Below are positions 27,875 to 39,717 of a stretch of DNA of 64,000 nucleotides, one piece after another. Position 1 is the first letter of the stretch. Every line of letters starts with the position of its first letter. The translations under genes were made by a program, and so were the position numbers. This stretch comes from Breviolum minutum Mf 1.05b.01. Lineage: Eukaryota > Sar > Dinophyceae > Suessiales > Symbiodiniaceae. The notes below the pieces were generated by a model, which was not told the DNA's origin, did no database searches, and saw only the letters and a program-made list of their open reading frames with translations. The stretch covers positions 225,406 to 289,405 of the forward strand of contig DF239169.1 in the NCBI GenBank assembly GCA_000507305.1, written 5' to 3'.

Positions 27875-27993
27875 TACCCCACAAGGTTCCGGGAAGACAC
27901 CGGCGACATCCGGTGGGCTACCGGGGGCCCCCGTCATGTTGAAGCGGAATCACCAAGAGATGAAGGAAATTGATGGAAATTGCTATGAATGCT
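27875..27993 (+). other. GC-rich exon-like island, frame undecided
   Basis: Acceptor accgcttcag followed by the most GC-rich stretch of the region. Three frames are open: YPTRFREDTGDIRWATGGPR, or GSGKTPATSGGLPGAPVMLK ending at TGA 27993, or a third ending at 27942. Confidence 0.25.
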
Positions 27994-28537
27994 GAGCCAA
28001 GACAAGGGATAAATATCCAGCTGGGTAGGTTCACGATTCACAACATACAAGCCAATATTCAAAGTAATTGTTGTACTGTTTCAGCGGACAGCTAGATCTC
28101 CCAAATTTGGGATGTATTCTTTTGGTAATGCTAGCTGCTATTTTGGCCTTTTTAGATGATCCTTTGGTATGAGCATCTTGCTACTGATGCCTACTTCCTG
28201 TATCCATCACCGTGAAAAAACAAAACTTCCGGAAGCAATGTGATAGGTGCAGTGAAAGAAACCCTTCATGCTTTCAATGTTTCGACCATCTTGATGCCGG
28301 GTGAAATGGCCGAATATGCTCCAGGTATGGAACATTTACCTACATTTACCTACATTTGCCATGCATTTAATTTAAGCCCCCCCAAAAAATAATGTATATA
28401 TATATATATATATGTACACATATTTATACATATAATATTTATATATAGGCAAATATTCCAGTTTTTATGGGACATTTGGATGGGATGTTCCATGGGTAGG
28501 TCTTTGCTCCGATTCTGACATTCCTGGCTGTTTTCAG

Positions 28538-28641
28538 TCTCTTGGCCATTAGTTGGATCATGTTGGATCCATGGTTGAAAAAGGGGGAATTTGAGGGCTT
28601 CATAGAGTGCCATGTGGCAGTTTCCTTGAAAATGACACGAG
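28538..28641 (+). CDS. Candidate exon upstream of the bestrophin motif
   Basis: Acceptor gctgttttcag, donor GT (gtaacc). Only one plus frame is open: LLAISWIMLDPWLKKGEF then EGFIECHVAVSLKMTR plus a split glycine. It ends in phase 1, which fits the phase-1 start of the bestrophin exon at 28818. Two minus-strand ORFs of 104 and 108 codons overlap it, and the peptide is not recognisable on its own, so assignment to the channel rests on phase and neighbourhood. Confidence 0.4.
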
Positions 28642-28817
28642 GTAACCCACCAACAGATGATGGCACCCTTTTGCAAGCTCCCAACCCAATTGTTTTGTTG
28701 TGTTTTTTCTCACACGTGTTTTTTTCATCACACATGTTTTCTTGTTGTCCCATATCAATATTTTTCCAGAGTCATAACCACTTCCATTGGCAATCTCAGC
28801 AATCCGACTCCCATGAG

Positions 28818-28927
28818 GTATGTTTGCTTTGAACTTTATCAGCATCGAGCTTGAAAATCCATTTGGATTAGATGCCAATGACTTGCCACTGGCACACTTC
28901 CAGCCACCTGGCAGTCTGATTGGGAAG
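28818..28927 (+). CDS. Bestrophin-family (UPF0187/RFP-TM) anion channel exon
   Basis: Bestrophins are membrane channels for chloride or bicarbonate. The exon reads GMFALNFIS then IELENPFGLDANDLPLAHFQ (first glycine split with the exon at 28538). The E[LI]E[ND]PFG.D.NDLPL motif after the last membrane helix is diagnostic of the bacterial/plant-type bestrophin family. Acceptor cccatgag; possible ends are the GC at 28903 or the GT donor (gtcaac) at 28928; the phase-0 end at 28927 fits the exon at 35606. A 141-codon minus-strand ORF overlaps but is unrecognisable. Confidence 0.6.
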
Positions 28928-29435
28928 GTCAACCAGGAGTTTTTTCTCGTTGTTGTTTCAACCAATGGAACCTGTTCCGTAAAAGTCGGATGTAAATAAC
29001 GGAAAGTTACCCCAGCAGAGAACAAAACAAATATGGTGTGGATAATCTCAGACTTCGGAGAAGCGGATTTTTTGTTTCAGGGCCTTTAATTATATTGATT
29101 TTGTAATGGGGGGCATTGTATGTTCGTGTGATTTACAGTCTAGAATATAAATTACACATAGCATGAATATCCCATGTATATATTTATGTACATTGTATAT
29201 GTACCGCATATACGCACTGTATATCACATTATTGCAGTATCTTTGTCAGGACTTATGACTAATAAGTCAAACCCGGAGAAGTTAGATCACTTATTTGGCT
29301 TTATGTTTGACCTTGGACAGGGCCATGTTTGGGGCTATGACACTTTCACCATTGGACGCTTTTGTGTGTGTGTGAACTTAATTAAATTCTTGTACCGGTG
29401 TGTTTACTGATTGCGGACTATTACTTTTGTGAAAG

Positions 29436-29962
29436 CAACTTCCTTCTCTAATGCCTGCACATAAACATTGCTTTGAAACACGAAACTCTGCTGGAGACCC
29501 TGCTTACGTCGAGCTGTTCAGCAAGTAGTAGCGCATTTTCAGTGTCCAGGTCTACCCGTAGACGTCTTTCATTGTTTTTTGACACCCCAAAAGATCATGG
29601 GGAAGCAATGCAATATAATGGCATGTGGATTTGCATTTATGTATACATGACGTTTTCCAGACAAGTTCTCTCAGATTGCCTGCCCAGGAAGGAGATGAAC
29701 GATTGCTTGTTGATGCTTTTACATCCTAACACGGATCTGGTCTCAGGTACGGCACTTAAAACGCGACCGGTTAATCTGGTTCATAAATTCAGTGCATAAA
29801 TGGTTCCTGAGTTCATTGCCACTAATGGAACTTTATTTTGCTTCTTGGTATTGTCAATTGAGAGGGTGTTTGGATGCCGACATTTTAGGGTTCTAAACAG
29901 CCAGGAAACGTGCAACGCAAGGAATTGGCGAGGGGTCGCTTATGGTTTTAGACAGCATTCAG
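29436..29962 (+). CDS. Candidate three-exon chain, family unknown
   Basis: Exons 29436-29524, 29661-29746 and 29901-29962 join in phase (2, then 1) with donors gtagta, gtacgg and gtaggt. Product pieces: SAGDPAYVELFSK, then QVLSDCLPRKEMNDCLLMLL, then ARKRATQGIGEGSLMVLDSI. A further exon at 30166-30239 could end the protein (LDPKCIMDFKEIYEELE then stop), but its phase does not join directly. No homology recognised, and free choice of splice sites makes chance agreement possible. If real, it lies inside the putative bestrophin intron. Confidence 0.25.
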
Positions 29963-30518
29963 GTAGGTTGTCCCTATATAAAGATGTATTCATCGCATTG
30001 GGCCCAGTACAAGACAACTTTTTTTCAAAAATAGTTCTCAGATGCATCCTACAAAAATGATATCATGCTTTTTTCAGACACATGTTTTTTTCTAGATTTC
30101 CACCTTTCCTTCGTTTTCCATGTTTTCAAACATTTGATCCCAAACGGTTTCAGCGTTTGTTTCAGCATCTTTCTGCCTGGCAGGTCTGGATCCGAAGTGC
30201 ATCATGGATTTCAAAGAAATCTATGAGGAGCTGGAATAGATGTTGGTTATGTAAGTGTGAGCAGTTTTTTTTGTTTTTTGGTTGGTCGAAGCTCAAATGA
30301 TATTGCCAGGTTTAACCGAAGTTGCAAGTGCTGCCAAGTTGCCATGAAGTTGATTGATATGGATCCAATTTCTCAACTTCAAAACCTTTGCATGGCTTCA
30401 TGTCGGTGTGAAGTCGCAGGTCCACTCCTTGGTTAGATAATCAATTCATGGAAAAAAATCCAGAGACAACTTTTTGTTTGGGTGAAAATTGCCATCAAGA
30501 ATTGAATCAATCATAACT

Positions 30519-30619
30519 AGGTGGTGGTTTCAAATATCTTTTATTTTCACCCCTACCTGGGAAAATGATCCAAATTGACGAGCATATTTTTCAGATGGGT
30601 TGGTTCAACCACCACCTAG
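30519..30619. repeat. Inverted-repeat element, family F
   Basis: Arms aggtggtggtttcaaatat and gggttggttcaaccaccacct, centre ttttattttcacccctac. Copies at 33539 and 50458. Confidence 0.75.
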
Positions 30620-31175
30620 ATAATACTACTGAAGCGGAACTGCAATGATACGCACATCTTTCAAGATTTGATGAGGTTTTGGGACCTCATCCTGACAGCA
30701 GATTGAGAATCCTTGATTCGTGCCCCCTTCTTTTATAGGCGATGCATTGTGACAGTTCACAGAGATATAGTAATATATAATTAATGGTATATACGCCACA
30801 TGGATTTTGGAAGTACCAGCCAAATGCCTCTGGACCGCATGGACGTTGCTCACTTCGTCCCCAAGTTCCTATTATTCCAATCCCCTATAAGTAGATTCAG
30901 GTGATTTAATCACACAAAAGTCAAAAGATATTGCAAATCAGTCTTAAAGTAGACAATGCATTCAAAAATCTTGATATTTTCGGAGTTTCAGCTTCTTTTG
31001 TTTATATCTTTTGGATGTCAAGAAGGTTGGGAATTTTCCGATTGGAACCAGGAGATCAATCCTTCGGACCCAGCGGCATCTTCAAAGCGCGGCAAACGTC
31101 TTTGGAGTGTTCGGGAAATGGCCAAGGTGCGGTCGTTTTCGTTTCCCAATTTTGGAGCTTGTTTCCCGGTTGGGG

Positions 31176-31254
31176 GTACCCTCCAGGGAGCTAGCTGGGA
31201 AGATGAGGGAAACTCTTCCATAGGTGGGATATGCGATCGTTCCCAGGAGGGTAC
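31176..31254. repeat. Inverted-repeat element, family E
   Basis: gtaccctccagggagctagc at the left, gttcccaggagggtac at the right, with taggtgggatatgcga inside. A shorter variant. Confidence 0.7.
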
Positions 31255-32007
31255 TTGGGAATGGTTACTTGGGAATGTTTTTTTCCTTCCCCAATTTTGG
31301 AGGATACTTGGGGACGATTTTTTATTGACAAGGATGATGGGTATGAGCTACCAGCAGGTCCAGCTTTAAAGGTCGAGATTCATTAGGACACGCGCTGAAT
31401 GAATCCACAGATTTGAATTCCAGTTTCAATTTCAAGCAAAAACATGACCCCTTGGATTACGTTTTCTGTTTCAAATCTTCACCATGCTTACTTGCTAGCT
31501 ACAGCTCGCCAAGCTTTTTGGGGATTTATTTTGTTAAACCACTGGTGCGGTATGATGCGAAAAAAACTTATCGTGCTCGTGCAGATCTAGATGTTTGGGC
31601 TCCTTTTCCGACAATACGTAGAAGAGTTGTTTGGTCAAGTGGGAGGATGGAACCTGTCATTTAAAAGAAAAAGGATGTTGGCTGCACTTAAAGGACTTTT
31701 TTTGGCCCATCGTTTTAAAGGACACACACACACACAGAGAGACGTTTACATTTGAATAGCATCAAAACACACTGCTTCATTGCAGCTTCTCGAATTTTAA
31801 AGAGGCCTATTCTTGTTTGAAAAGTTTCGGTCTTGGTCTCTGGCACATCAAACTGGATATTTCAACAGGAGTGACGCGGAAATAGACTTGGATTGGCAAA
31901 CTGTTTGCATCCAACATGAAAATTGACGGTTCACAGGATGAATCTATATATAATATAGGAAAACCAATATAGAACAATAATTCTTTTTTTGATATTGGAC
32001 ACCTTAG

Positions 32008-32195
32008 AGCACCAATCCGAACTCTTAACGCTTACAGTCAGCCCCGCCAGGTTGCACATGATGATGGTGCAGGCGATGTTGCTGATTTTAGGTGAAGATC
32101 CTTCCATTCTCTCGGACATAAATCATAAGATGATGTTCATGAGTTTTATGGGTGCTACCCACTCGGTACCGGGGACCAGCAGGAATTTCACATAA
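32008..32195 (+). CDS. Candidate terminal exon, family unknown
   Basis: Open from an acceptor (accttag) to a stop at 32193-32195. Contains SPARLHMMMVQAMLLILGED and GATHSVPGTSRNFT. Balanced codon use and an amphipathic look, but no family match; the 68-codon length is not by itself beyond chance. Confidence 0.3.
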
Positions 32196-32798
32196 ATATT
32201 TGTATAGATGATAGTAGACAGTATCATTTACCATTTATCCACTTTCTTCTAGCTGTAGGTGGGCAAGCATTCCAAATAGGGTCGCGGCTCACAGTTGGCC
32301 ATCAATTTTGGGGTCAATATTCTTTTGAACCACAGCCATGTATATTCACAAAGATGTGGGACCAAAACAAATAATAATAGGGACTCCAACTTGCTGGTGC
32401 AACATGGGTTTGATTCAATCTAATGACCTGATTCATCTCAGAAGAACTTTTTGTCGTTTCAGTCGTAAGGAAGCCTAAGGGTTTTGGTTTCAAATTGGGA
32501 GCAATAATGTTGACACCTACTTTCGAATACTACACAGAAAAAACAACAAATACGTGATTTGGTCAACAACAAAAATGTAATTAGATACAAGAAAAAACAC
32601 CTTGTGTTTTTATAGCTGAAGACAAATACTGTATCTAAAATTGGGCTACAAGTGGAGCGGAGATCTTCAAGATGGATTTGGGATTAGGATGAGGATAGTC
32701 ATGACGACCACGATGACGATGATGGCGATCATGACAACAACCAAAAAACCACTGATTATGACAATCACAACGATGCGGCTGATGGTCATGATCATGAG

Positions 32799-32800
32799 GC

Positions 32801-32834
<34 letters not shown>

Positions 32835-32839
32835 GATGA

Positions 32840-32884
<45 letters not shown>

Positions 32885-32889
32885 CGACG
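32799..32889 (+). repeat. (GAT)n trinucleotide tract
   Basis: Two pure GAT runs split by ttttgatgattttgat. Gives poly-Met and poly-Ile ORFs on the two strands. Confidence 0.9.
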
Positions 32890-33538
32890 ACAAGGTAAAC
32901 TTTTTCTGCAGTAGTATTGTTGGATGAATCAAAGGACTCTTGGTGACTTGGGTGAAGAGTCAGGAGATGCAGAAGATGAAGAGTTAGAAGAGGTGCCAAC
33001 CTCCGAGTTTTTTTGTCGCCCAACTTTCCCCAAAGGTGACTTTCGGGGGAAGGGTGCCACAAGTGGCCACAACAAATCCAGATATATTTCCACAGTTTCC
33101 GTGGATTCGCGGTTTGAAGTCAAGTCACCGGAAGAACACCTGGAAGGGTGACTGGTGACTGTCGGCCCCTTTGGTTGATTCACTTGGATTCCGTTGTTTC
33201 CAAAGCAACCAAAAGGTGAGTCATCAAGTCATGGCATGATGCTGGCTTAGATGTTGGCAGGTTTCGGAATTCCCCTCTATGACTCTATTTAGTTGCTGAA
33301 TTGAATGATCAAATTCATCCATGAAAAAGATGGAATTGTGTTCAAGCTCTGAAGGGTGAAAGGTGACCATTCCTCACCAGGTGTGTAGATACGGGCAGAT
33401 CTTCGATCGACCTTCATAGATGTTGGAAGATTTGGAGTCATGATTTTGCAACTCGTTACAGCCTTTCTGAAGATGCCAGATTTTAATGTCGATGTTGCTG
33501 GCTGAATTCGTAAATTGGATTTGAAATCGACGTCTACC

Positions 33539-33635
33539 AGGTGGTGGTTTCAAATATTAAATATTTTTTATTTTCACCCCTACTTGGAGAAGATTCCCAT
33601 TTTGACTAATAGTATTTTCAAATGGGCTGAAATCA
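33539..33635. repeat. Inverted-repeat element, family F, right arm lost
   Basis: aggtggtggtttcaaatatt then ttttattttcacccctactt as in 30519; the right end keeps only caaatgggctgaaatcac. Confidence 0.65.
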
Positions 33636-34561
33636 CTAACTAGTTTAACATGAATAGAAACTTTTCCAGGCCTAAGTGGTTTCTGGACCTCACAAAGCCA
33701 TAGCCATTGGGAAGGGACCTTAACCTTTGCAGGTACGTTCACCCGTGATGACACCAGAACCGGCGCCCACTCCAACGCAAGTGCCAAGAGTTCGAAGCTT
33801 AGGGTTGTTGGTACTCTCCAAGGTTCCTAAGCATATCTTAGAGATTTGACTAGTCTTGCGGAATATTTGTGAATCTAAAGTTGATTTTGTTTTGGAGAGG
33901 TGGACAGTTGATTGGATACCTCCGATCTGAAAATTATAGGAGGATTCTTGAGTTGGGTCATGCTAGCGTAACTAGTGCCTACCAAGAATGAAGTAAGGAG
34001 ATGGTATGCGTAGATTGTAGTAAACGTAATGCAGATGTACTTGATTTATCTTGATTTCACATATCCATGATTGGATGCTTGAAACGAAGTCGACACCTCT
34101 AAAGGTTTCAAAGGTTTATTTGACAGATCTGTAGGGCAAAAAATCCAAGCTCAAATTTGGATGGTGGGTCTTATCTCACTTGTTTGGTTCTGAAAAAATA
34201 CGCAAAGTGACAATCCGACCCTGTGAAACATGTGCAACAATTAAGGCGGAAGAGATCCTACCATTGTTGGTGACCTGGCATTACTTCCGCTTTTTCGACC
34301 GAAAAAAACCAACCTTAGCGTCAACAAATGGTGGTGGAAGTCGGGCACCCTCCGACGATACTTCCGCACTGGCTATCTAGGTTTGAGAATCATTGGAACT
34401 GACCAGGTCAGTATAGTAAAAAGAGCTAAGAGACCCCAATCCCGCGTACCTTCTTGTAGAGAAATATGCTCACGAGGACAAGTTTCAAAACTAAATAGAA
34501 CTAAATATACTTACTGTAATTATAAGTACTAATTATACTTGGTGGCTTTACCTATTTGCAC

Positions 34562-34660
34562 TTGGTGGCTCATGGTAGTTAGTAACTAAAGTTTGGTTAT
34601 AACCAAAACTATCCTCATTACACTTACTAACTAGTTACCAACTACCATGATCCACCAGAT
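34562..34660. repeat. Isolated inverted-repeat element
   Basis: Arms ggtggctcatggtagttagt and actagttaccaactaccatg, with a perfect inner palindrome tttggttataaccaaa. No second copy seen in the window. Confidence 0.7.
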
Positions 34661-35382
34661 ATCTATACATGTTATCTCTATTCATAGACTTTGTCTAAAA
34701 TTCATTACACTGTCATGTCAACTTATCTTTTGCCAGCCCTCTTTTCCTGCATCAGTCCCCATACCACCTGAGAAACAGAAAACACCATGAAATTTGTGGT
34801 TATGTAGCACCTATACTTGACCCAAAAGGGGTACGTACCAAAGGGGTCTCTTACCTAAAAAGAGGATGGAAGGTTTGTGGCTGAAAACGTAGCTGCTTCC
34901 TGTTGAACAGCCCCAAAAGATATTGCCATTCGTAGATTCATGGCAAGACCCTGACCATGTATATATATATATATATCTAATATACCATCTACCTAGGTCC
35001 ATAGTTGGTATGCAAAGCTACATTCATAAAGGGTATTTGTGTTTTTCCTGGTGTTACATCATAAAGCGAGGCTGCTTGCAGACTGGTCAAGAAGCCCCAT
35101 CTCAGGAATGATTTTATGCAGAGGTTGCAGAAAGACTTCTGATTTTTTTCAACAGTTAAGCGACCTCACTGCCAACCCCATCATGTTGAGTCTGATTTGT
35201 GCATTTTCCCCCGGTTGACGATATGGATGTGGAAGTTTGAAAAGCTTTTCAAGTGCTGAGGGTTTTTGAATGAAAATTGTTGAGCCACAAGTTCTTGTGG
35301 ATGGATGAAGTGATCTTAGTCCGAACAGAGTTTAGTTTGACGGATAAGTTTGTGGCATTGACTTTTATTCATGCTGATTCAG

Positions 35383-35431
35383 GACATTCCCAGCTGAAAT
35401 ATTACCTCATCAATGCGGGGAAAGAATTGGA
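35383..35431 (+). CDS. Candidate exon before 35606, family unknown
   Basis: Acceptor tgattcag and a consensus donor (gtgagt). Two frames are open: TFPAEILPHQCGERIG, which ends in phase 0 as the 35606 exon requires, or HSQLKYYLINAGKEL. No family recognised. Confidence 0.25.
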
Positions 35432-35605
35432 GTGAGTGGGAATATATTGATTAAAGTTATTCGAATTTCTATTATATAAATGATTTATAGAAACTAACAT
35501 ATTGATAAAAGATATAGTGATTGGAAGTTTCTATTATTGGAATCCCAAGTTCAACCTTGAATTTGGTATTTGAATCAGCTTGGTTCCCGCAAACACCATC
35601 TCCAG

Positions 35606-35668
35606 GCGAAGAATATGGATGAATTCAACCAGTCCTTGAAGCAATGGACAACAACGCTTCAAAGCCAG
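35606..35668 (+). CDS. Candidate bestrophin C-terminal exon, 63 nt
   Basis: Well bounded: acceptor accatctccag, donor GT (gtattg), phase 0 on both sides. Reads AKNMDEFNQSLKQW then TTTLQSQ. Bestrophin-like proteins have an (E/D).N.SL helix shortly after NDLPL, so it may follow the 28818 exon across a 6.7 kb intron. It could equally belong to another gene. Confidence 0.35.
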
Positions 35669-36004
35669 GTATTGGATGCCAACAAGGCGAATTCAGTCGT
35701 AGGATGAAAGCTGGGATGTACATTTTGGCCACCTCAATTTCAAAAATTGCGAATACAAGCAGATGGTTCGGTTGATGATTTGAATATGTGCTTGAATGTT
35801 ATCAGATATTTTCGACAAGGTTTCGATTGTGGGGCCAATTGTTGATTGCTTTGTTGAAAACAAACTCACATGTCACTCATAAGAGCACAGATGTATTTTT
35901 GTTCGAAAGAAGTGGTACGAACTGTTCCGACGGACATGTGGCGTGTCGTTTGTTTTGAAATAAGTTTGAATGCTTATATGATGTATGAGGTCATTGAATT
36001 ACTC

Positions 36005-36105
36005 CCTGCAAGTTTAACATAGCCCCTGAACATAAACCATCCTCAAAGGAAACGAGTATTCCAACCATGATTTTTCAGGGGCCATGTTAAACTTCGCGGG
36101 TGTAA
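36005..36105. repeat. Inverted-repeat element resembling family D
   Basis: Arms gcaagtttaacatagcccct and agggg.ccatgttaaacttcgc enclose about 55 bases. Possibly a distinct family. Confidence 0.6.
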
Positions 36106-38587
36106 ACCTAGAGGAATGATTCGGCTAAGAGCAACCTGGGACAATTTTTTACTGCTGCTCAGGCCTACAAAGCTCTCAGCGGATGCAGTGACTCAGATGT
36201 TTCCGTCTATTTGGACCCTCCAGATATTACCGCAAACACAATCCCTTCATGGAAATTGCAGCATTCACACCGTACATTCGGTCTAAAAACCAGACATGCA
36301 ACTAGAAAGTCGGAAGGCTTGCACAAGATTTGCATTATTTTTGACAGGGAGTCCTAAGTCATGGGGAGTTTCCTATTCCATATGTTGATTGTATAACAAG
36401 CCGCCCAAAAAACATCCAGTAATGCCCACACTATCCCTACACACCACATCCTACCAGACTTTCCATACAACTTTGACGAACTTGATATACGCTTAATGAC
36501 TTGGATCACGACATACTGGGGCAAGTCAACCACCCAACTTATTGATCGACAATCTTTTAACTGGTTCCACACATCTTGCGAAGTTCTGCAAAAATCGCAT
36601 ACCCCCTGGAAATCGAACAAAGAATCGTTTCTGTCGGGCAGACGTGCGGAACTTTTTTTTTTGGAGCTTAGATTATGGAACAGTTTCTATATGGTTTCCA
36701 AATCGAGATGTCAAGATGGATGCTTTTGACGTGAGGTGAAAGGATACCTCGACTGATTCAAGCGGCAGAAGCACTCACAGGGAGTGATCCGGGTTCCACG
36801 AAGCTTGACATGGAGAAATGGTGATTGGATATGGTCATTTGGTTATCATGAAGGTTTACTGGACCAAACATGATACCTCTTGAAACTCCTAAGCAGAAGG
36901 ATGTCTTTTTCAGAATGCTTGAGTCTTTGGCACCTCATAGGTTCTTGGCAAGGCTGCTAATATACAACTGTCAAATCTCAGAACCTTGCTATCAGAGCTG
37001 TATCACAGTAACAGGATGCTGAGAACCTTACAAGTGTACGTGCTATATATATCTTTATATACATATAGTGTTAGGATATACACAGGGGTCATGGATTTTA
37101 CCGATATCATTGTGTTCATGAATTTGTCATTGTATTGAAGTTGATATGTGCAAATATGTATATTTATAAATGTATATATCTATATAGTATCACTGTTCAT
37201 TATGATACTCGACTATCCTATCATTATTATCAACTGCACGTCATCGTTGTCAGATCTTTTGTTGCAAATAGATATCTACGATTACTGCGGGTGTCAGCAT
37301 TTGTGTATCGTATCACATGTATATATCCTCGAAATTTCTTTTGACCCAAATGTTTGTGCCTGCAGATTGGCAGACAGCTAAGAACCATATCACAAGATCA
37401 TACCTCTTTATGTACGTAAATATATACAAATGTGGTAATATGGTAGTTTCCAAAACCACCTGAATGGTTCATGAAGGTTTCAACCCACAAATAGCGCGTA
37501 CTTTTTGTTGCTTGATGTTTGTTTTAAAGTTATCTTTCTCATTGTGTTCTATGATTTATGTATCAAAAATTCCCCAAACATCACCGGAGCCATGCTTCCT
37601 TGTTTTTTCACCAAGGAAACCTGGTGGATGGGAGTCGGCATTAGTGAGCATTACGCTTCTTGGTTGACCTGTTTTTTTGGGGGGGGAGGTTGGGGATGGT
37701 CACGGTTCCAGTTTCCACCCAAAAGTCAAAGGTAACGTAACCGGTGACTGGGAGGGTATCTTTCTCCTTGACTGTTTTCGTTGTGAGGGATGTAGAATGT
37801 AGAATGTAGAATAGTGCAGAGAGATACACGACCATGGTACCATACAATAATATCAATAATTCATGATGTTAGTTGAAATCTAATGTTTTCACAAAGAGCC
37901 TGCTACGGTCTTGGAATCATTTTGTACATCAATGACGCGATCAATTTGGGTAACAGGTACCGAAACCGTAGAGTGTAAGAAACCCAGCCAACTAAAATGA
38001 TTATAGAGATATATCGCCTCTATGAGGCTGGCAAAATCCCATACGTGTAACTATCAACATGGCATCGAGGCCGGAGAGCCGGCATTGCGCCTATAGAAAC
38101 CTATCAATTAGGGTATCCTAGGCATTTGTAGAGGAATCCTTGGATGTGGCAACCGCTTTGTTCGTTATTGTTGAAGTATAGGGAACAGTTGAACTGCCAG
38201 TTTGATTGTTGACTTCGTAAATGCTACCAGTCCACGTGGATCGCTTTATCTTGAGTCACCAAACATCCGCAAGAGACACGGCCTGACTCATGAAAGATGG
38301 ACTCCCTAAGAGTTGATAGAAATGATAGGTTTCACATAGGGGAAAAAACCAACAGATTTTGTGCCCTTTGATTTTGAGACCCACAATTTAAAGCTTAGAC
38401 ATGTACAAAATCCACGGAAATCGTAGCTATTCCATTGTTTTGTTGATGGGGTCCAGCTCTAAGGTAAAAGACCTGCCAAAGAGGTGTGTCATGGTCGCAC
38501 AATGTCGCACAGAATTTGGGGTTTTCCGGGTTTTCAGGTGTAATTTTCAATGTTTGAGTGTGGATGATGTCTTTTTTTTGCTTCCAG

Positions 38588-38627
38588 ACGTTGGGGCCCG
38601 TGGATGTTTTTGTTGTTGGCTGCCGTA
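38588..38627 (+). CDS. Candidate short exon, family unknown
   Basis: Acceptor gcttccag and donor gtgagc bound 40 nt reading TLGPVDVFVVGCR. No further support. Confidence 0.2.
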
Positions 38628-39406
38628 GTGAGCACAGCATGTCAATGAACTTAAGCCAATCTTCGGATCGACAATTAGGTCTCTAGCTGACCCTCAGATT
38701 GTTAATGTGTGCGACGCTCGAAGCGGAATCACATGGATCCGGTTTTTTGGATGAACTCATCAAGAAAAAACAAATGACTGACTGAAAGTATGGAAGATCA
38801 ACAGCAGCAGCAGCCTCACACACACTTTTTTGAAACGTTTGGGGACTAGTGGGTTCCAATGCCGCAGGCAAGTCAGTCGTGACCTATCTGAGACCGCAAA
38901 AATGAAGCAGGCAGACCAGAGAGCCGACCCGGATTAGTTTGAAAGACCACAATTTCGAAATGCAAAGATCAAAAAGAGCTGTGCCTAATGTTTCATGTTT
39001 CAACCATCAGTGTTTTGGCCGTTGGATTGAAGCCTTCATGAAGGATCTTTTTGATATACTTTGTGACAGTATCGCATTCTAGTGTGCCTGTTGCACAAAA
39101 GTGTTTTCATAAATTTTTCACCTGCGCCCAGGGTGCACTGAAAAAGCAAGTCAGGATAAAATCCTCTCGAGCTTATCTTAGCCGATTTGCCCGTCCACCA
39201 AAACGAGGTTTGAATGTTTCGCACTTGAGAGAGATGTAACTCCAACAACTATTAAAGTGACAAAACAAGGCCAATCATCCGAAATCATTCAGTGGAGGTT
39301 GTCGGTGTCCTTTTGAACTGGAAGGAAAAAGATGGCAGCATTGCTTTTTCAAAGAGGTCACTTTTTCAAAATAATTGCTTCTATTTAATACCCAAAGGTA
39401 ACGGCC

Positions 39407-39717
39407 ATGATTCAACTTCTTAAGGATTTTGCCAATGGGTGGATCAAGTGGATCAGTTTCAATTGGAATCGCAGCGATTGCGAAGCTGCAGCGACACCCA
39501 CAGCTTTCTTGAAAAGATTGTTGTGGGCCTTGCGCAAGTTGTGGCTGGCCAAGGGCGAGGTTTCCATCTCGGGGCTTTCTGTTCAAGCAAATGGTGTTCA
39601 TTTATGGTGTGGTTGCTGCAAGTTCAAAGTGCAGTGACTATGGTGGAGCAAAAAAAACCTGGTGCATCTGCTTCATTTGTTGGGCATGCTGACTGCTTTT
39701 CGGGTTTACCTTCTTGA
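39407..39717 (+). other. Exonic-looking island with two long plus-strand frames
   Basis: Two frames are open: one holding TAFLKRLLWALRKLWLAKGE, the other running 92 codons from 39439 to a stop at 39717. A 108-codon minus-strand ORF overlaps. Base composition is richer in G+C than the flanks. The first reading could be an ABCC N-terminal amphipathic stretch; this is a guess. Confidence 0.25.

Larger units (their letters stand above)
15941..28537. other. No gene identified by homology
   Basis: Mostly AT-rich, with hairpins at 18061 and 27631, the triplet tract at 20094 and the exon-like islands listed separately at 23198, 23443, 24154, 25600 and 27875. A minus-strand reading at 19317-19415 (LLGRPTTPSQEVEPARFE before a gtaagg donor) is a further weak candidate. 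Confidence 0.4.

Noticed and set aside
28600..29025. 141-codon minus ORF
   Set aside because: Opposite the bestrophin motif; no recognisable sequence, while the plus frame carries a diagnostic family motif.
32641..33062. Poly-Met and poly-Ile ORFs
   Set aside because: Same cause, (GAT)n tract.
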